From RPQJ01 sp963793675 (GTDB lineage Bacteria; Pseudomonadota; Gammaproteobacteria; Steroidobacterales; Steroidobacteraceae): 64,000 bases of DNA. Position 1 is the first letter of the stretch, and every line of letters starts with the position of its first letter. The stretch spans positions 124,001 to 188,000 of the forward strand of contig CAWCBA010000008.1 of the NCBI GenBank assembly GCA_963793675.1, written 5' to 3'. A model generated the notes under the pieces. That model did no database searches. It was not told the DNA's origin and saw only the letters and a program-made list of their open reading frames with translations. The position numbers and the translations under genes were made by a program. Shown in pieces: positions 27,227-36,190 of this stretch.

Positions 27227-27352
27227 TCATCGGGTTTCGATCACCCGGTTGTTGTTGCGAAAATGTTACATACTCCGTCAGATGTTGCTTAAAGCAATTC
27301 TTTCAAAGCATTACGCAGCTCAGTTAATTGGCTTTTGCGTTGCACGAATGAA

Positions 27353-27370
27353 AAACAGTCATGATTGCTT
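27353..27370. promoter_or_regulatory. Palindromic operator, copy 2
   Basis: AAACAGTCATGATTGCTT, 16 of 18 matches to the palindrome. It faces the TonB-receptor gene 111 bp downstream; a weak -10 (TAAAAA, 27388-27393) is 17 bp beyond it. Confidence 0.65.
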
Positions 27371-27480
27371 TTTTTCCACCGCTGCTTTAAAAAGCGACTC
27401 AAGCAGGTATTTGTACTGACTCTGATCGCCTGACACCTATCGAGCCGCAGGTGCGGCCTCACTGACCGGGGGAAAGTTTC

Positions 27481-30030
27481 ATGACCGTGTTGCGTTCACG
27501 CTCGACGCCGATTGCCCGTATCGTCTCGGCGGTCCTCGCCGCCGCCGCCGTTGCACCCGCCGCGATGGCGCAGGATGCAGCGGGTCTCGAAGAAGTGCTC
27601 GTCACTGCGACGCGCGCCGGCATCACCAACCTGCAGCAGACTGCGGTCTCCGTGTCGGCCGTCACCGCGGAAGACATCAACCGCATGGTCGCCCGCGACA
27701 TTTCCGGCATCGCCTCTTCGGTACCGGGTTTCTCGGCCTCGCGCATCACCGCGTTCAACGCCGCCTCGTTCGCCATGCGCGGCGTGGGCCTCACCGACAT
27801 CATCGTCTACCAGGACTCGCCGGTCGGCGTGACGATGGACGACTTCGTGCTGCCGAGCGTGCAGACGCAGTTGCTCGATACCTTCGACATCGAGAGCGTC
27901 GAAGTCCTGCGTGGCCCGCAGGGCACGCTGTTCGGCAAGAACACGACGGGCGGCGCGGTCAACATCCGCAGCAAGCGCCCGGACATGGACCAGATGGGTG
28001 CCGATTTCCGCCTCGGGTACGGCAGCTTCAACGCGGTGCGCGCGCAGGGTTCGATCGACATTCCGGTGATCGACGACGTGCTCGCGCTGCGCTTCGTCGG
28101 TGCCTACTCGAAGTCCGATGGCTACTACAAGCTCGGCGCGAACTACGGCCCGATCAACACGCTGAACATCTTTGCCGGCACTTTCGCACCGTTCAACATC
28201 CCGGGAGTCACCGGGACGACGGGCGAGGGCAGCCCGAACAAGAGCATCGGCGGCGACGACAACCTCAACGGCCGCATCAAGGCCCAGTGGAACGCCACCG
28301 ACAACCTGACCTTCCTCGCCCAGTACGAGATCATGCGCGACCGTTCGGACGCCGTGCCCTCGTACAACGACACGCCGCCGAATGGCCCGTATCTCTGGAA
28401 TGCCCTCGGCTTCACGCGCCCGAAAGGCGATCCGCTCGACAACATGGCTTCGACCCAGCGCCAGGACTCGCTGCTCAAGATGGGCAGCGGCCAGGTGATC
28501 GACGTCGACGGCATCTACCTGAACATGGAATGGGACGTGGGCGTCGGCACCGTTTACGCCAACGCCGGCAAGCGCACCCAGGACGAACACCTGCCGAATA
28601 CCTACACGGGCGCTGCGCCGGTCAACCAGGTAACGGGCGAAGTCATCTCGCTGTTCGACGCGACGCGCGACACGACCCGCGACACGACGCAGTTCGAAGC
28701 CCGCTTCGCCTCGGACTTCGACGGCTCGGTCAACTTCGTCGCCGGCGTTTTCCAGCAGACCAACGACGCCGACTTCTGCGTCGTGCAGGTGCTCGGGTTC
28801 ATCGACCTCGCGTTCGACCTCGGTTCACTTGGCTTGCCGCAGCAGTTGAACAACAGTTCGCCGCAGGTGCTGTGCAACAAGCAGAAGTCGGACTCGCTCG
28901 CGGGTTACGTCGACGTGACCTGGGACGTCACCGACCAGTTCTCGCTGGCCGGTGGTTACCGCATGACGCGCGACGAGCGCTCCTGGACGGGCCGTACGCA
29001 GGTCGGCTTCGACCTGCTCGACGACAACGAGTTCAACGGCAGCCTGTCGTGGCAGGACTTCAACGACCCGCTGCAGGCCGGCAACTTCAACAAGTACCCG
29101 GGCGGCACGATCGTCAACAAGAACACGCCCGGATTCGGCAACCTGTCCGAGACCTGGACCGAGCCGAGCTGGCGCATCGTCGGTTCGTACAAGTTCACCG
29201 ACAAGCTGTTCGGCTACGCGACGATTTCGGAAGGCTACAAGGCCGGCGGCTACAACGACCAGACCGGCACCAGCGGCCTGATGGTCTCGGAGCTGACCCG
29301 CCCGGTCGATCCGGAGTTCGCGACGAACTACGAGATCGGCATGAAGTGGGAGAGCGAGGACAGCCGCTACCGCTTCAACCCGACCGTGTTCTACACCACC
29401 TACAAGGACGCCCAGCGCGCGGTGAACATCCTCACCGAGAAGAACGGCGCGCAGTTCCAGGAAACGGTGTTCTACAACGCGGCCGAGGTCGAAGCGAAAG
29501 GCGTCGAGCTCGAGTTCCAGGCGGCGCTCACGGACAACTTCCGTGTCCGTGCGCAGGCCTCGTACCTGGATGCGTCCTACAACAAGTTCATCGTCGACCA
29601 GCCGGGCCTTTCCGACCCGGCTTCGGGCGGCGAGATCCTGCCGTTCTATGGTGACTTCTCGGGCCTGCCGGTGCCGCGTTCACCGGAGTTGATGGGTTCG
29701 ATCCAGGGCATCTACACCTGGGACCTTGCGAGCGGTGGCCGCATCGACCTCGCGGCCGAGTACTACCACGAGGACGAGAACCTGTTCTACATCTCGGCGG
29801 CTGGCCGTCAGTACGACGCGTACCTGGATGCGAAGGACCTGATCAACGCCTCGGTGACCTACACGGCGAAGGACGCCAGGTGGTACGTGCGCGGCTACGG
29901 CAAGAACCTGACGGATGAGCGCTATCGCATCGCTTCGCAGTCGGTCGCGACGCTGTGGACGCACTCGCAGTTCGGCGCCCCGATCAACTTCGGCGTCGAG
30001 TTCGGCATGGGCTTCGGCAGCTCGCAGTGA
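27481..30030 (+). CDS. TonB-dependent receptor of the catabolic cluster
   Basis: An 849-residue outer-membrane transporter. The signal peptide ends VAPAAMAQ, followed by the TonB box EEVLVTATR, plug motifs FAMRGVGLTD and VEVLRGPQGTLFGKNTTGGA, and a long barrel (SEGYKAGGYNDQTG, KNLTDERYRIASQ). It ends GFGSSQ, lacking the usual terminal aromatic residue. GGGGGAAAG precedes the ATG. It is divergent from the Rieske/MaoC operon and shares the palindromic operator, so it most likely imports the substrate degraded by the cluster. A strong terminator follows it. Confidence 0.92.
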   Translation: MTVLRSRSTPIARIVSAVLAAAAVAPAAMAQDAAGLEEVLVTATRAGITNLQQTAVSVSAVTAEDINRMVARDISGIASSVPGFSASRITAFNAASFAMRGVGLTDIIVYQDSPVGVTMDDFVLPSVQTQLLDTFDIESVEVLRGPQGTLFGKNTTGGAVNIRSKRPDMDQMGADFRLGYGSFNAVRAQGSIDIPVIDDVLALRFVGAYSKSDGYYKLGANYGPINTLNIFAGTFAPFNIPGVTGTTGEGSPNKSIGGDDNLNGRIKAQWNATDNLTFLAQYEIMRDRSDAVPSYNDTPPNGPYLWNALGFTRPKGDPLDNMASTQRQDSLLKMGSGQVIDVDGIYLNMEWDVGVGTVYANAGKRTQDEHLPNTYTGAAPVNQVTGEVISLFDATRDTTRDTTQFEARFASDFDGSVNFVAGVFQQTNDADFCVVQVLGFIDLAFDLGSLGLPQQLNNSSPQVLCNKQKSDSLAGYVDVTWDVTDQFSLAGGYRMTRDERSWTGRTQVGFDLLDDNEFNGSLSWQDFNDPLQAGNFNKYPGGTIVNKNTPGFGNLSETWTEPSWRIVGSYKFTDKLFGYATISEGYKAGGYNDQTGTSGLMVSELTRPVDPEFATNYEIGMKWESEDSRYRFNPTVFYTTYKDAQRAVNILTEKNGAQFQETVFYNAAEVEAKGVELEFQAALTDNFRVRAQASYLDASYNKFIVDQPGLSDPASGGEILPFYGDFSGLPVPRSPELMGSIQGIYTWDLASGGRIDLAAEYYHEDENLFYISAAGRQYDAYLDAKDLINASVTYTAKDARWYVRGYGKNLTDERYRIASQSVATLWTHSQFGAPINFGVEFGMGFGSSQ

Positions 30031-30056
30031 TACGGGCGGCCGTCACAGGCTGAGGG

Positions 30057-30087
30057 ACGGGGCGGCTTCGGTCGCCCCGTTTTTTTT
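30057..30087 (+). terminator. Rho-independent terminator after the receptor gene
   Basis: Stem ACGGGGCG/CGCCCCGT closed by a TTCG-type loop, followed by eight T residues, 27 bp after the stop of the TonB-receptor gene. Confidence 0.93.
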
Positions 30088-30178
30088 GCGCTGTCGTCAG
30101 ATCATGTTGGCCCGTGGTGCGAGTCCGGGTAGACGCAGACATTGGCCGACGTCCCGGATCGGCCAGACGCCGACATCC

Positions 30179-31057
30179 TCACGTGGCCGCGAACAACGAT
30201 ATCTGCTGCTGGCAGAAGTCCAGATACCTCCGCACGATTGCGGATGGATGCCTGTGAGAGGGATAGAGCAGGTGAAGTTGTTGCTCGGGCATGGGCTTCC
30301 CGGGCAGCAAGGCGACGAGCTCACCCGTCTGCAATGCCGGCGCCGCCAGGAAAGGCGGCAACTCGGTCACGACATCACCGGCCAATGCGCGATTTCGCAG
30401 GTGCATATAGTCGTTGCTGGTGAGCACGGCACGCGGCGCGATCGTGTCCTCGCCCAGACGCCACTGACCCGCGACATCGGCGCCGGACGACCAGGCCGCG
30501 CAGGGAAAACGATGCAGCGCCGCCACCGACTCGGGCTGGCCCAACCGCTCGACCAGCGTGCGCCCGGCCACCAGCACATGCCGGTACGCGAGCATGCGAC
30601 GCGCCACCATCGTCTCATGCACGATCGTACCCACGCGCAGCGCCACGTCGATGCCGTCCGCGACCAGGTCGACCCGCCGCTCGGTGCTGAAGACGTGCAA
30701 CTGGATGTCCGGATAACGCTGCTGGAACCGCGATAGCAGCTCCCACCACGGCTCAAAGGCGGGTGGCAACGACAGCCGCAGCCGCCCCTTGAGCCGAGCC
30801 TGGTCGCTGACCACTGCCTGTTCCGCCTCGTGCAGCGCCTCAATGCCGCGACCGGCGTGTTCGTACAGGCGCGTGCCCGCGTCGGTCAGACGAGTGCCTC
30901 GCGCCGAGCGCTCCAGCAACTGTACGTTCAGTTGCCGCTCCAGGTCGCGGATTCGCCGGCTTACCGTTGGCAGTGGCAGTCGCAGCCGTGCGGCTCCGGC
31001 CGACAGGCTTCCCGCGCGCGCCACGCTGACGAACATTCGCACGGCATTGAGGTCCAC
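30179..31057 (-). CDS. LysR-family transcriptional regulator
   Basis: A 292-residue LysR protein. The N-terminal winged helix-turn-helix is MDLNAVRMFVSVARAGSLSA and LPTVSRRIRDLERQLNVQLL, followed by a periplasmic-binding-like effector domain (RLSLPPAFEPWWELL, DGIDVALRVG). It is transcribed away from the SnoaL-like/DoxX pair, the usual arrangement for LysR proteins controlling a divergent target. The 115-bp gap is AT-rich, with -10-like TATATT at 31101. It does not share the cluster palindrome, so it is probably a local regulator. Confidence 0.93.
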   Translation of the reverse strand: MDLNAVRMFVSVARAGSLSAGAARLRLPLPTVSRRIRDLERQLNVQLLERSARGTRLTDAGTRLYEHAGRGIEALHEAEQAVVSDQARLKGRLRLSLPPAFEPWWELLSRFQQRYPDIQLHVFSTERRVDLVADGIDVALRVGTIVHETMVARRMLAYRHVLVAGRTLVERLGQPESVAALHRFPCAAWSSGADVAGQWRLGEDTIAPRAVLTSNDYMHLRNRALAGDVVTELPPFLAAPALQTGELVALLPGKPMPEQQLHLLYPSHRHPSAIVRRYLDFCQQQISLFAAT

Positions 31058-31172
31058 GGCGCCTCTTATTTATGAGAGTCTGATTGCCAATAATAGGTCT
31101 TATATTCCAGAAACGGTAGGCCTAGAGTGCCCTCGACTGGTCAAACCCGACGAACCCAAGAGGAGCCACGCC

Positions 31173-31550
31173 ATGTCCGTCCAGTTTGTCCTGCGGTCCT
31201 ACGAGGCCGCACTCAATTCCAATGCGGTCGACACCATCCTCGATCTCTATGGCAGCGAGCCCGTGTTCATGCCGCAGCATGCGCCCGCCCTGGTCGGCCG
31301 CGACGCGGTCCGCGCCGGCTACGAGCAGGTGTTTGCCACCATCAAGCTCGACGTACGCTTCGAGATCCACGAGGTTGAAGAGGCCGGCGACTATGCCTGG
31401 GCACGCACCAGCTCCGCCGGACGCACCAGGATCCTCGCCGCGGGCGTGGAGGTCGCTGAAGGCAACAACGAACTCTTCGTCTTCCGTCGCGAGAACGGGA
31501 CGTGGAAGATTCACCGTTACCTGTTCTCCACGACTCAGCCGCGCGCCTGA
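31173..31550 (+). CDS. SnoaL/YybH-like small protein
   Basis: A 125-residue protein of the NTF2-like fold (LDLYGSEPVFMPQHAPALVG, ELFVFRRENGTWKIHRYLFS). Its frame extends upstream, but the ATG at 31173 has AGGAG 7 bases before it. Relatives include SgcJ/EcaC and YybH-type proteins of unknown or hydrolase/isomerase function. It is divergent from the LysR gene and 11 bases before the DoxX gene. Function not assignable. Confidence 0.8.
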   Translation: MSVQFVLRSYEAALNSNAVDTILDLYGSEPVFMPQHAPALVGRDAVRAGYEQVFATIKLDVRFEIHEVEEAGDYAWARTSSAGRTRILAAGVEVAEGNNELFVFRRENGTWKIHRYLFSTTQPRA

Positions 31551-31561
31551 GGTCGACGACC

Positions 31562-31954
31562 ATGGATGCCCGACTCCAGGCTCCCGTCATGGCCACTGCA
31601 CGGATGCTGATGGCGCTGATCTTCATTCTCTCCGGCCTGTCCAAGCTTGGCGCGGCCGACGCAGTCCGAGGCTACATGGAAGCGATGGGCGTGCCCGGCT
31701 TGCTGCTGTGGCCCACCATCGTGTTCGAGATCGGTGCGGGCCTGCTGGTCGCTCTCGGATACCGCACGCGTGTCGTCGCGTTGTTGCTCGCGGGCTTCTG
31801 TCTACTGAGCGCAGCGATCTTCCATCACCAGTTCGCGGACCAGGTCCAGATGATCATGTTCCTGAAGAACATTTCGATGGCGGGTGGCTTCCTGCTGTTG
31901 GCTGCCGTGGGTCCGGGATCGTTCGGTCTCGATGCGAGGTTTGGTCGAGCCTGA
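31562..31954 (+). CDS. DoxX-family membrane protein
   Basis: A 130-residue inner-membrane protein with four hydrophobic helices (MLMALIFILSGLSKLGA, LLLWPTIVFEIGAGLLVALG, VVALLLAGFCLLSAAIF, FLKNISMAGGFLLLAAVG). The pattern GLSKLG and FLKNISMAGGFL is typical of DoxX/YphA proteins. The ATG at 31562 is chosen so the protein begins shortly before the first helix. It probably forms an operon with the SnoaL-like gene under LysR control. The role is not established; some members are linked to redox stress. Confidence 0.85.
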   Translation: MDARLQAPVMATARMLMALIFILSGLSKLGAADAVRGYMEAMGVPGLLLWPTIVFEIGAGLLVALGYRTRVVALLLAGFCLLSAAIFHHQFADQVQMIMFLKNISMAGGFLLLAAVGPGSFGLDARFGRA

Positions 31955-32043
31955 CGTGGTCACGCCGGCGGGCCATCGTGGCCTGCCAGCATGGCCAGTG
32001 GTGTCTGCCCCGGGGAATTTCGCTGCCGGCCCGACCGGGGCAC

Positions 32044-32613
32044 CTATGCGGCGGCGGGCGCCGCGAAAGGGCAATACTCTTCGCGCTCCACCAGTCCCAG
32101 CACGAACGAGAGCTTGGCCATGCCGGAGATGATCGCCATCACCGTGCCGAGTTCGAGCAGGTCGGCATCGGAGAAATGCTTGCGCAGTCGCGCATAGAGC
32201 TCGGGTGACATGCGTCCCGCGGCGTTGGTAAGCGCGACTTCGCCCGCGTAGGCAATGACTGCCTTCTCGGCGTCCGTGAATGGGCCGGACTCGAAATCGT
32301 CCATCGCGTCCACCTGCGGCTGCGTGATGCCCGCCAGCAGCGCGCCAGGCACGTTCTGCTTGTTGCAGGTGCGGCAGCCATGCAGCAGCGACAGCTTGAG
32401 TCGCGCCAGCTGCTTGTAGCGCTGGTCGACCTTGCCGCCGAAGAAGAGGCCCGCGTAGAAGCGGTTCATCACGAAGTCGAGCATGGCCGGGTTCGAGGCG
32501 AACACCTCGACGAAGGCGGGCTCGCCCGTCAGGGCGTTGAGCGTGTCCCACGCGAGGTGAAACTGCTCGGGCAGTTGCGCGCGCGGGGTCCGGGTAAAGG
32601 GCGTGTCGGCCAT
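32044..32613 (-). CDS. AhpD/carboxymuconolactone-decarboxylase-family protein
   Basis: A 189-residue all-helical protein. The AhpD redox motif is HGCRTC (C80, C83) in SLLHGCRTCNKQN, with a C-terminal region ELGTVMAIISGMAKLSFVLG. The family includes peroxidase partners and ring-lactone decarboxylases; the CxxC favours a redox role. GGAG lies 7 bases before the ATG. It is last in the Rieske-HMGCS/DUF35-thiolase-SDR operon, 28 bases after the SDR stop. Confidence 0.85.
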   Translation of the reverse strand: MADTPFTRTPRAQLPEQFHLAWDTLNALTGEPAFVEVFASNPAMLDFVMNRFYAGLFFGGKVDQRYKQLARLKLSLLHGCRTCNKQNVPGALLAGITQPQVDAMDDFESGPFTDAEKAVIAYAGEVALTNAAGRMSPELYARLRKHFSDADLLELGTVMAIISGMAKLSFVLGLVEREEYCPFAAPAAA

Positions 32614-32641
32614 GGTGCGTCTCCTGCGGGTCGTGCCGGCG

Positions 32642-33535
32642 TCAGCCGACGTCGAAGTAGTCGGGTCGTCCGCCGGGCCACTCGGTGTCGCCCCAGGTGC
32701 TGTGGCCGCCGTCGACGACGAGGACCTCGCCCGTTACGAACTTGCCGGACTCCGCGCCGACGTAAACGACTGCTTCGGCCACGTCGAGCACGTCGCCGAA
32801 GCGCTTCATCGGGTTGGTCAGTGCGAAACGCTCGGGCACGCCGTCCGGGTAGACGTTGAGGCCCTCGGTCGCGATCGAGCCCGGCGCGACGCAGTTCACC
32901 CGGATACCGAGCGGAGCCCATTCGGTCGCGACGGTCTTGCTCAGGTAGATCACGCCCGCACGCGCGGCGCATGTGTGCGCCACCTGCGGCATGCCACGCG
33001 CGATCGTTGCGACGATGTTGACGATGTTGCCGCTCTGGCCGCGATCGCGCCATTGGCGCGCGGCCGCCTGCATCATGTACCAGGTGCCGTTGAGATTCGT
33101 ATCGATGACCGCGTTCCAGCCTTTCACGCTGAAATCGATCGCCGCCTGGGGGAACTGGCCGCCGCTGTTGTTGACGACGGTGTCGAGCCGCCCGAAGCGC
33201 TCGAACGTGGCGGCGACCAGCGCCTCCACCTGCTCCGGGTCGCGAATCGTCATCGCGTGCGTGCAGATCTCCCGGCCCAGCAGCTTGTGGATGCCGTCCG
33301 CCGTCTGCTCGAGCTTCTCCGCCCGCCGCCCGCAGATCATCACGTCGGCGCCGAGACGCGCGAGCAGGTAGGTGATGCCGCGGCCAATACCGGAGCCGCC
33401 GCCGGAGACCACGAATACCTTGCCGGCCAACAGGTCCGGGCGGAAAACCGTGGGTCGTGTCGCGAGTTGCTCGTCGGTCATGCCCCATTGTCGCGGCTCG
33501 GCAGCGGGCTGCAGGCGTTTGACGCTGTGATCCAC
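32642..33535 (-). CDS. PECR-like short-chain enoyl-CoA reductase
   Basis: An SDR protein with VVSGGGSGIGRGI cofactor loop and VVNNSGGQFPQAA. The usual YxxxK pair is absent: the catalytic segment reads HTCAARAGVIYLSKTVATEW, very like peroxisomal trans-2-enoyl-CoA reductase and dienoyl-CoA reductases, which also lack it. Reduction of a double bond in an acyl-CoA intermediate is therefore likelier than alcohol oxidation. The GTG at 33535 is used, one base after the thiolase stop and with AGAGG upstream (297 residues); an ATG at 33481 (279 residues) is possible. Fourth gene of the five-gene operon starting at 37420. Confidence 0.82.
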   Translation of the reverse strand: MDHSVKRLQPAAEPRQWGMTDEQLATRPTVFRPDLLAGKVFVVSGGGSGIGRGITYLLARLGADVMICGRRAEKLEQTADGIHKLLGREICTHAMTIRDPEQVEALVAATFERFGRLDTVVNNSGGQFPQAAIDFSVKGWNAVIDTNLNGTWYMMQAAARQWRDRGQSGNIVNIVATIARGMPQVAHTCAARAGVIYLSKTVATEWAPLGIRVNCVAPGSIATEGLNVYPDGVPERFALTNPMKRFGDVLDVAEAVVYVGAESGKFVTGEVLVVDGGHSTWGDTEWPGGRPDYFDVG

Positions 33536-33536
33536 G

Positions 33537-34739
33537 TTAACCTCTGTGCAGTCCAAGCACGGACACGCTCGCCACGTTGCGATTCGGTATCCCGCCCAGG
33601 TTGTGTGTGAGTCCGATGGACGGCGAGGCGAGCTGACGCTCCCCCGCGCGGCCAAGCAGTTGCGTGTAGATCTCGTACGCCATGCGCAGGCCTGAGGCGC
33701 CGACCGGATGCCCGAAGCACTTCAGGCCGCCGTCGGTCTGGCACGGTATCGCGCCAGTGCGGTCGTAGCGGCCATCGAGAATGTCGTGCACCGCGCGACC
33801 GGGTTGCGAGAAACCGAGGTCTTCCATCAGGACCAGTTCGGTGATCGAGAAGCAGTCGTGCACCTCCATCAGGTTCACCTGCTCAGCCGGCCTGGTGATG
33901 CCCGCCTCGCGGAACGCGCGCCCGGCGGCGATTCGCGACGTCAGCGTGTGGCTGCCGTCCCAGCTCGCGTGACCCATCTCGACGCCGTTCGACCCGGCCA
34001 GTGCCAGTGCCTTGACCGTCACCATGTCGCGCTTGCCGAGCGACGCCGCGATGGCGGGCGTCGTCACGATCGCGCACGCCGCGCCGTCGCTGACTCCGCA
34101 GCAATCGAACAGACCGAGCGGATACGCAACCATCGGTGCGGCGAGTGCCTGCTCGATCGTGATGCGGTTGCGCAGGTGCGCCTTCGGGCTCGCTACGGCG
34201 TTCTCGTGGCTCTTCCACGAAACGTGCGCCATCGCGCGCTTGAGGTCCGCGATCGAATGCCCGTGCCGCGCCGCGTAGGCGGCGCCGAGTTGCGCAAAGG
34301 CGCCGGGCGGCGTGAAGCCCGGCTGCCAGAGGTCCTCGAACGTACCCTTGGTACGCTCCGGCAGGCCGGCGAAGCCGGTGTCCTTGAGCTTCTCGACGCC
34401 GAACGCGAGTGCAATGTCCACGGCACCCGCGGCAACCGCGTACACGGCGGCGCGCAGGGCCTCGGTGCCCGTCGCACAGAGATTCTCGACGCGTGTGACG
34501 GGTATGTTCGGCAGTCGCAGCGCAAAGGACAGCGGCAGGCCGGAGCGGGCGACGTTTTGATCCTGGTAGAACACGCCGAGCCATGCGGCCTCGATGCGAT
34601 CGCGTTCGATGCCGGCGTCGGCCACGGCTTCGGTGAACGCCTCGACCATCAGGTCGTCGGCGCTGCAGTCCCAGCGCTCGCCGAACCGCGAGCAGCCCAT
34701 GCCGACGATCGCAACCTTGTCGCGGATGCCGCTTGCCAC
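33537..34739 (-). CDS. SCPx-type thiolase
   Basis: A 400-residue thiolase-superfamily protein. The nucleophile is Cys88 in VENLCATGTEAL, followed by VHDCFSITELV and the C-terminal GGLKCFGHPVGASGLRMAY His motif. This SCPx/acetyl-CoA-acetyltransferase-like group needs a DUF35 partner in some steroid side-chain systems, where thiolase-like Ltp2 acts as a retro-aldolase. The upstream gene carries a DUF35 domain. The GTG at 34739 follows the upstream stop by 2 bases. Role inferred: C-C bond cleavage of a CoA ester. Confidence 0.87.
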   Translation of the reverse strand: MASGIRDKVAIVGMGCSRFGERWDCSADDLMVEAFTEAVADAGIERDRIEAAWLGVFYQDQNVARSGLPLSFALRLPNIPVTRVENLCATGTEALRAAVYAVAAGAVDIALAFGVEKLKDTGFAGLPERTKGTFEDLWQPGFTPPGAFAQLGAAYAARHGHSIADLKRAMAHVSWKSHENAVASPKAHLRNRITIEQALAAPMVAYPLGLFDCCGVSDGAACAIVTTPAIAASLGKRDMVTVKALALAGSNGVEMGHASWDGSHTLTSRIAAGRAFREAGITRPAEQVNLMEVHDCFSITELVLMEDLGFSQPGRAVHDILDGRYDRTGAIPCQTDGGLKCFGHPVGASGLRMAYEIYTQLLGRAGERQLASPSIGLTHNLGGIPNRNVASVSVLGLHRG

Positions 34740-34741
34740 GT

Positions 34742-36184
34742 TCAGTTCCTCACCGGGGTGGCCTTCCAGAAGTAGCGCCTGAAGCCGCGCACCTTGTCGA
34801 AATCCTTGACGCGGAAGACGAATCGCACCGGCTGGCCCACACTGACCTCGCCCGGGCGGACGTCGGTGAACTCGATGAACACGTTGCCGCCACCGTCCAG
34901 TTCCACGTTGCCGTACACGTGTGGCGGGCTGCGCGTCACCGCCAGCCAGTCTTCCGTGTACGTCTTCACGCGCCCGAGCTTTTCCGCAAGCTGCACGGGA
35001 CTCTGCGTGTCGAACGCGCGGCACTGCGGATTGACACATGCGCGCGCCAGCGGGAACTGCACCGTTCCGCATGCACTGCACTGCCCGCCGAAGAAAGCCG
35101 TGACGTCGCGATGATGCCGCCACGCAGCCGGTTGCGCCGTGCGGTTGTCGCGTTCGGCGCGCATGCCCCATTCGACGTCGACGAGGCCGCAGTTGGCGAG
35201 GAATCGGACGTAGTCGCGATTGGGCACGCCGGCCGCGAGCGAGCCGCTGGCACCACGGCCTGCCGTTGCGGCGCGACCGGTGGCCCGGAGCACGACCACG
35301 TCGCACCCCTGGCCGAAGCCTGCCAGCAGGATGAGATCGCCAGCCTGTGCCCGCTCGAGCGCGGCGCCGAGCAACAGCAGTGGGTGGGCGACACCGGTGT
35401 CGCCGCACTCGCCGTGCAGATCGGCGGGGACGGCCTCGGGCCGGATGCCCGCAGCCTTGGCGATCGCAGTCGCGAAACGCTGTGGTCCCTGCACGAGCAG
35501 GTGCCTGACGTCGCGGGCATCGATCGAGCCGAGCGCAGCCCTGATCGCGCGCGGCACCAGCGCGAGGTAGCCCTCGTCGCGGACCCAGCGCTCCTCGTAG
35601 GCGTAATCGTATTCTGCCGCGGCTTCGCGAAAGTGGTCGACGAAGTCGGCGCGCATCGAAGCCGCGGCAACGTATTCGGCTGCGAGGTCGGGCCCGGCAC
35701 CGACGAGTGCTGCAGCTGCGCCGTGCCCGAAGCGCGATTCCTGCTCGCTGCCAGCCTTGGCGACGCGCCGATCCGCCGCGACGACCAGCGTTTGTTGCCC
35801 ATCGATGCCTGCGCTGCGCAACGCGTCGAGCAGCGCCGAGACGCCGGCGCGCTGATGACCTGCACCATCGGCAGTGCGCAGGGACTGCGCAAGGTCGAGC
35901 GCTTCGGCCACGACACCTGCATTGCAACGGTCCGCGAAGGGATGTGTCGTCGACGCGAACACGAGCGAGGCAACCACGCTGCGGTCGTGGCCGGTGAGGC
36001 AATCACGCGCCGCTTCGACCGCCATGGTCAATGCGTCCTCGTCCCAGGCGCAGTAACTGCGCGCGCCATGTGGCTTGCCGGCGCGCAGGCCCGCGGCCCA
36101 ACCCATCGCTTCGATGATCGCTGCGCGCTCGAGGCGCAGACGCGGCAGGTAGGCGCCGCAACTCCGAATGCCCGTTCCGTGCAT
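34742..36184 (-). CDS. HMG-CoA-synthase-like protein fused to a DUF35 OB-fold domain
   Basis: A 480-residue fusion. Residues 1-340 have the HMG-CoA synthase/KAS III-like fold (GIRSCGAYLPRLRLERAAII, DEDALTMAVEAARD, LVFASTTHPFADRCNAGVV). At the expected nucleophile region the sequence is TADGAGHQRAGVSALLDAL, without Cys, as in the zinc-ribbon-linked subfamily. After about residue 355 comes a rubredoxin-like zinc ribbon (CSACG and CVNPQC), then the DUF35 OB fold (VKTYTEDWLAVTRSPPHVYG). It is probably a partner of the following thiolase rather than a true HMG-CoA synthase. It lies 6 bases after the Rieske gene. Confidence 0.85.
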   Translation of the reverse strand: MHGTGIRSCGAYLPRLRLERAAIIEAMGWAAGLRAGKPHGARSYCAWDEDALTMAVEAARDCLTGHDRSVVASLVFASTTHPFADRCNAGVVAEALDLAQSLRTADGAGHQRAGVSALLDALRSAGIDGQQTLVVAADRRVAKAGSEQESRFGHGAAAALVGAGPDLAAEYVAAASMRADFVDHFREAAAEYDYAYEERWVRDEGYLALVPRAIRAALGSIDARDVRHLLVQGPQRFATAIAKAAGIRPEAVPADLHGECGDTGVAHPLLLLGAALERAQAGDLILLAGFGQGCDVVVLRATGRAATAGRGASGSLAAGVPNRDYVRFLANCGLVDVEWGMRAERDNRTAQPAAWRHHRDVTAFFGGQCSACGTVQFPLARACVNPQCRAFDTQSPVQLAEKLGRVKTYTEDWLAVTRSPPHVYGNVELDGGGNVFIEFTDVRPGEVSVGQPVRFVFRVKDFDKVRGFRRYFWKATPVRN

Positions 36185-36190
36185 CGCGGG

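Larger units (their letters stand above)
27148..27480. other. AT-rich divergent promoter region
   Basis: 333 bp between the Rieske/MaoC operon and a TonB-receptor gene, much richer in A+T than its surroundings. It holds two copies of the cluster-wide 18-bp palindrome (27209 and 27353). Two other small inverted repeats are also present: TTGCTTAAAGCAA at 27285-27297 and GCTTTAAAAAGC at 27384-27395. No small gene is evident. Confidence 0.7.

Noticed and set aside
31058..31172. A copy of the 18-bp palindrome in the LysR/SnoaL gap
   Set aside because: The region is AT-rich but has no AAACAG..CTGTTT pair at the right spacing.
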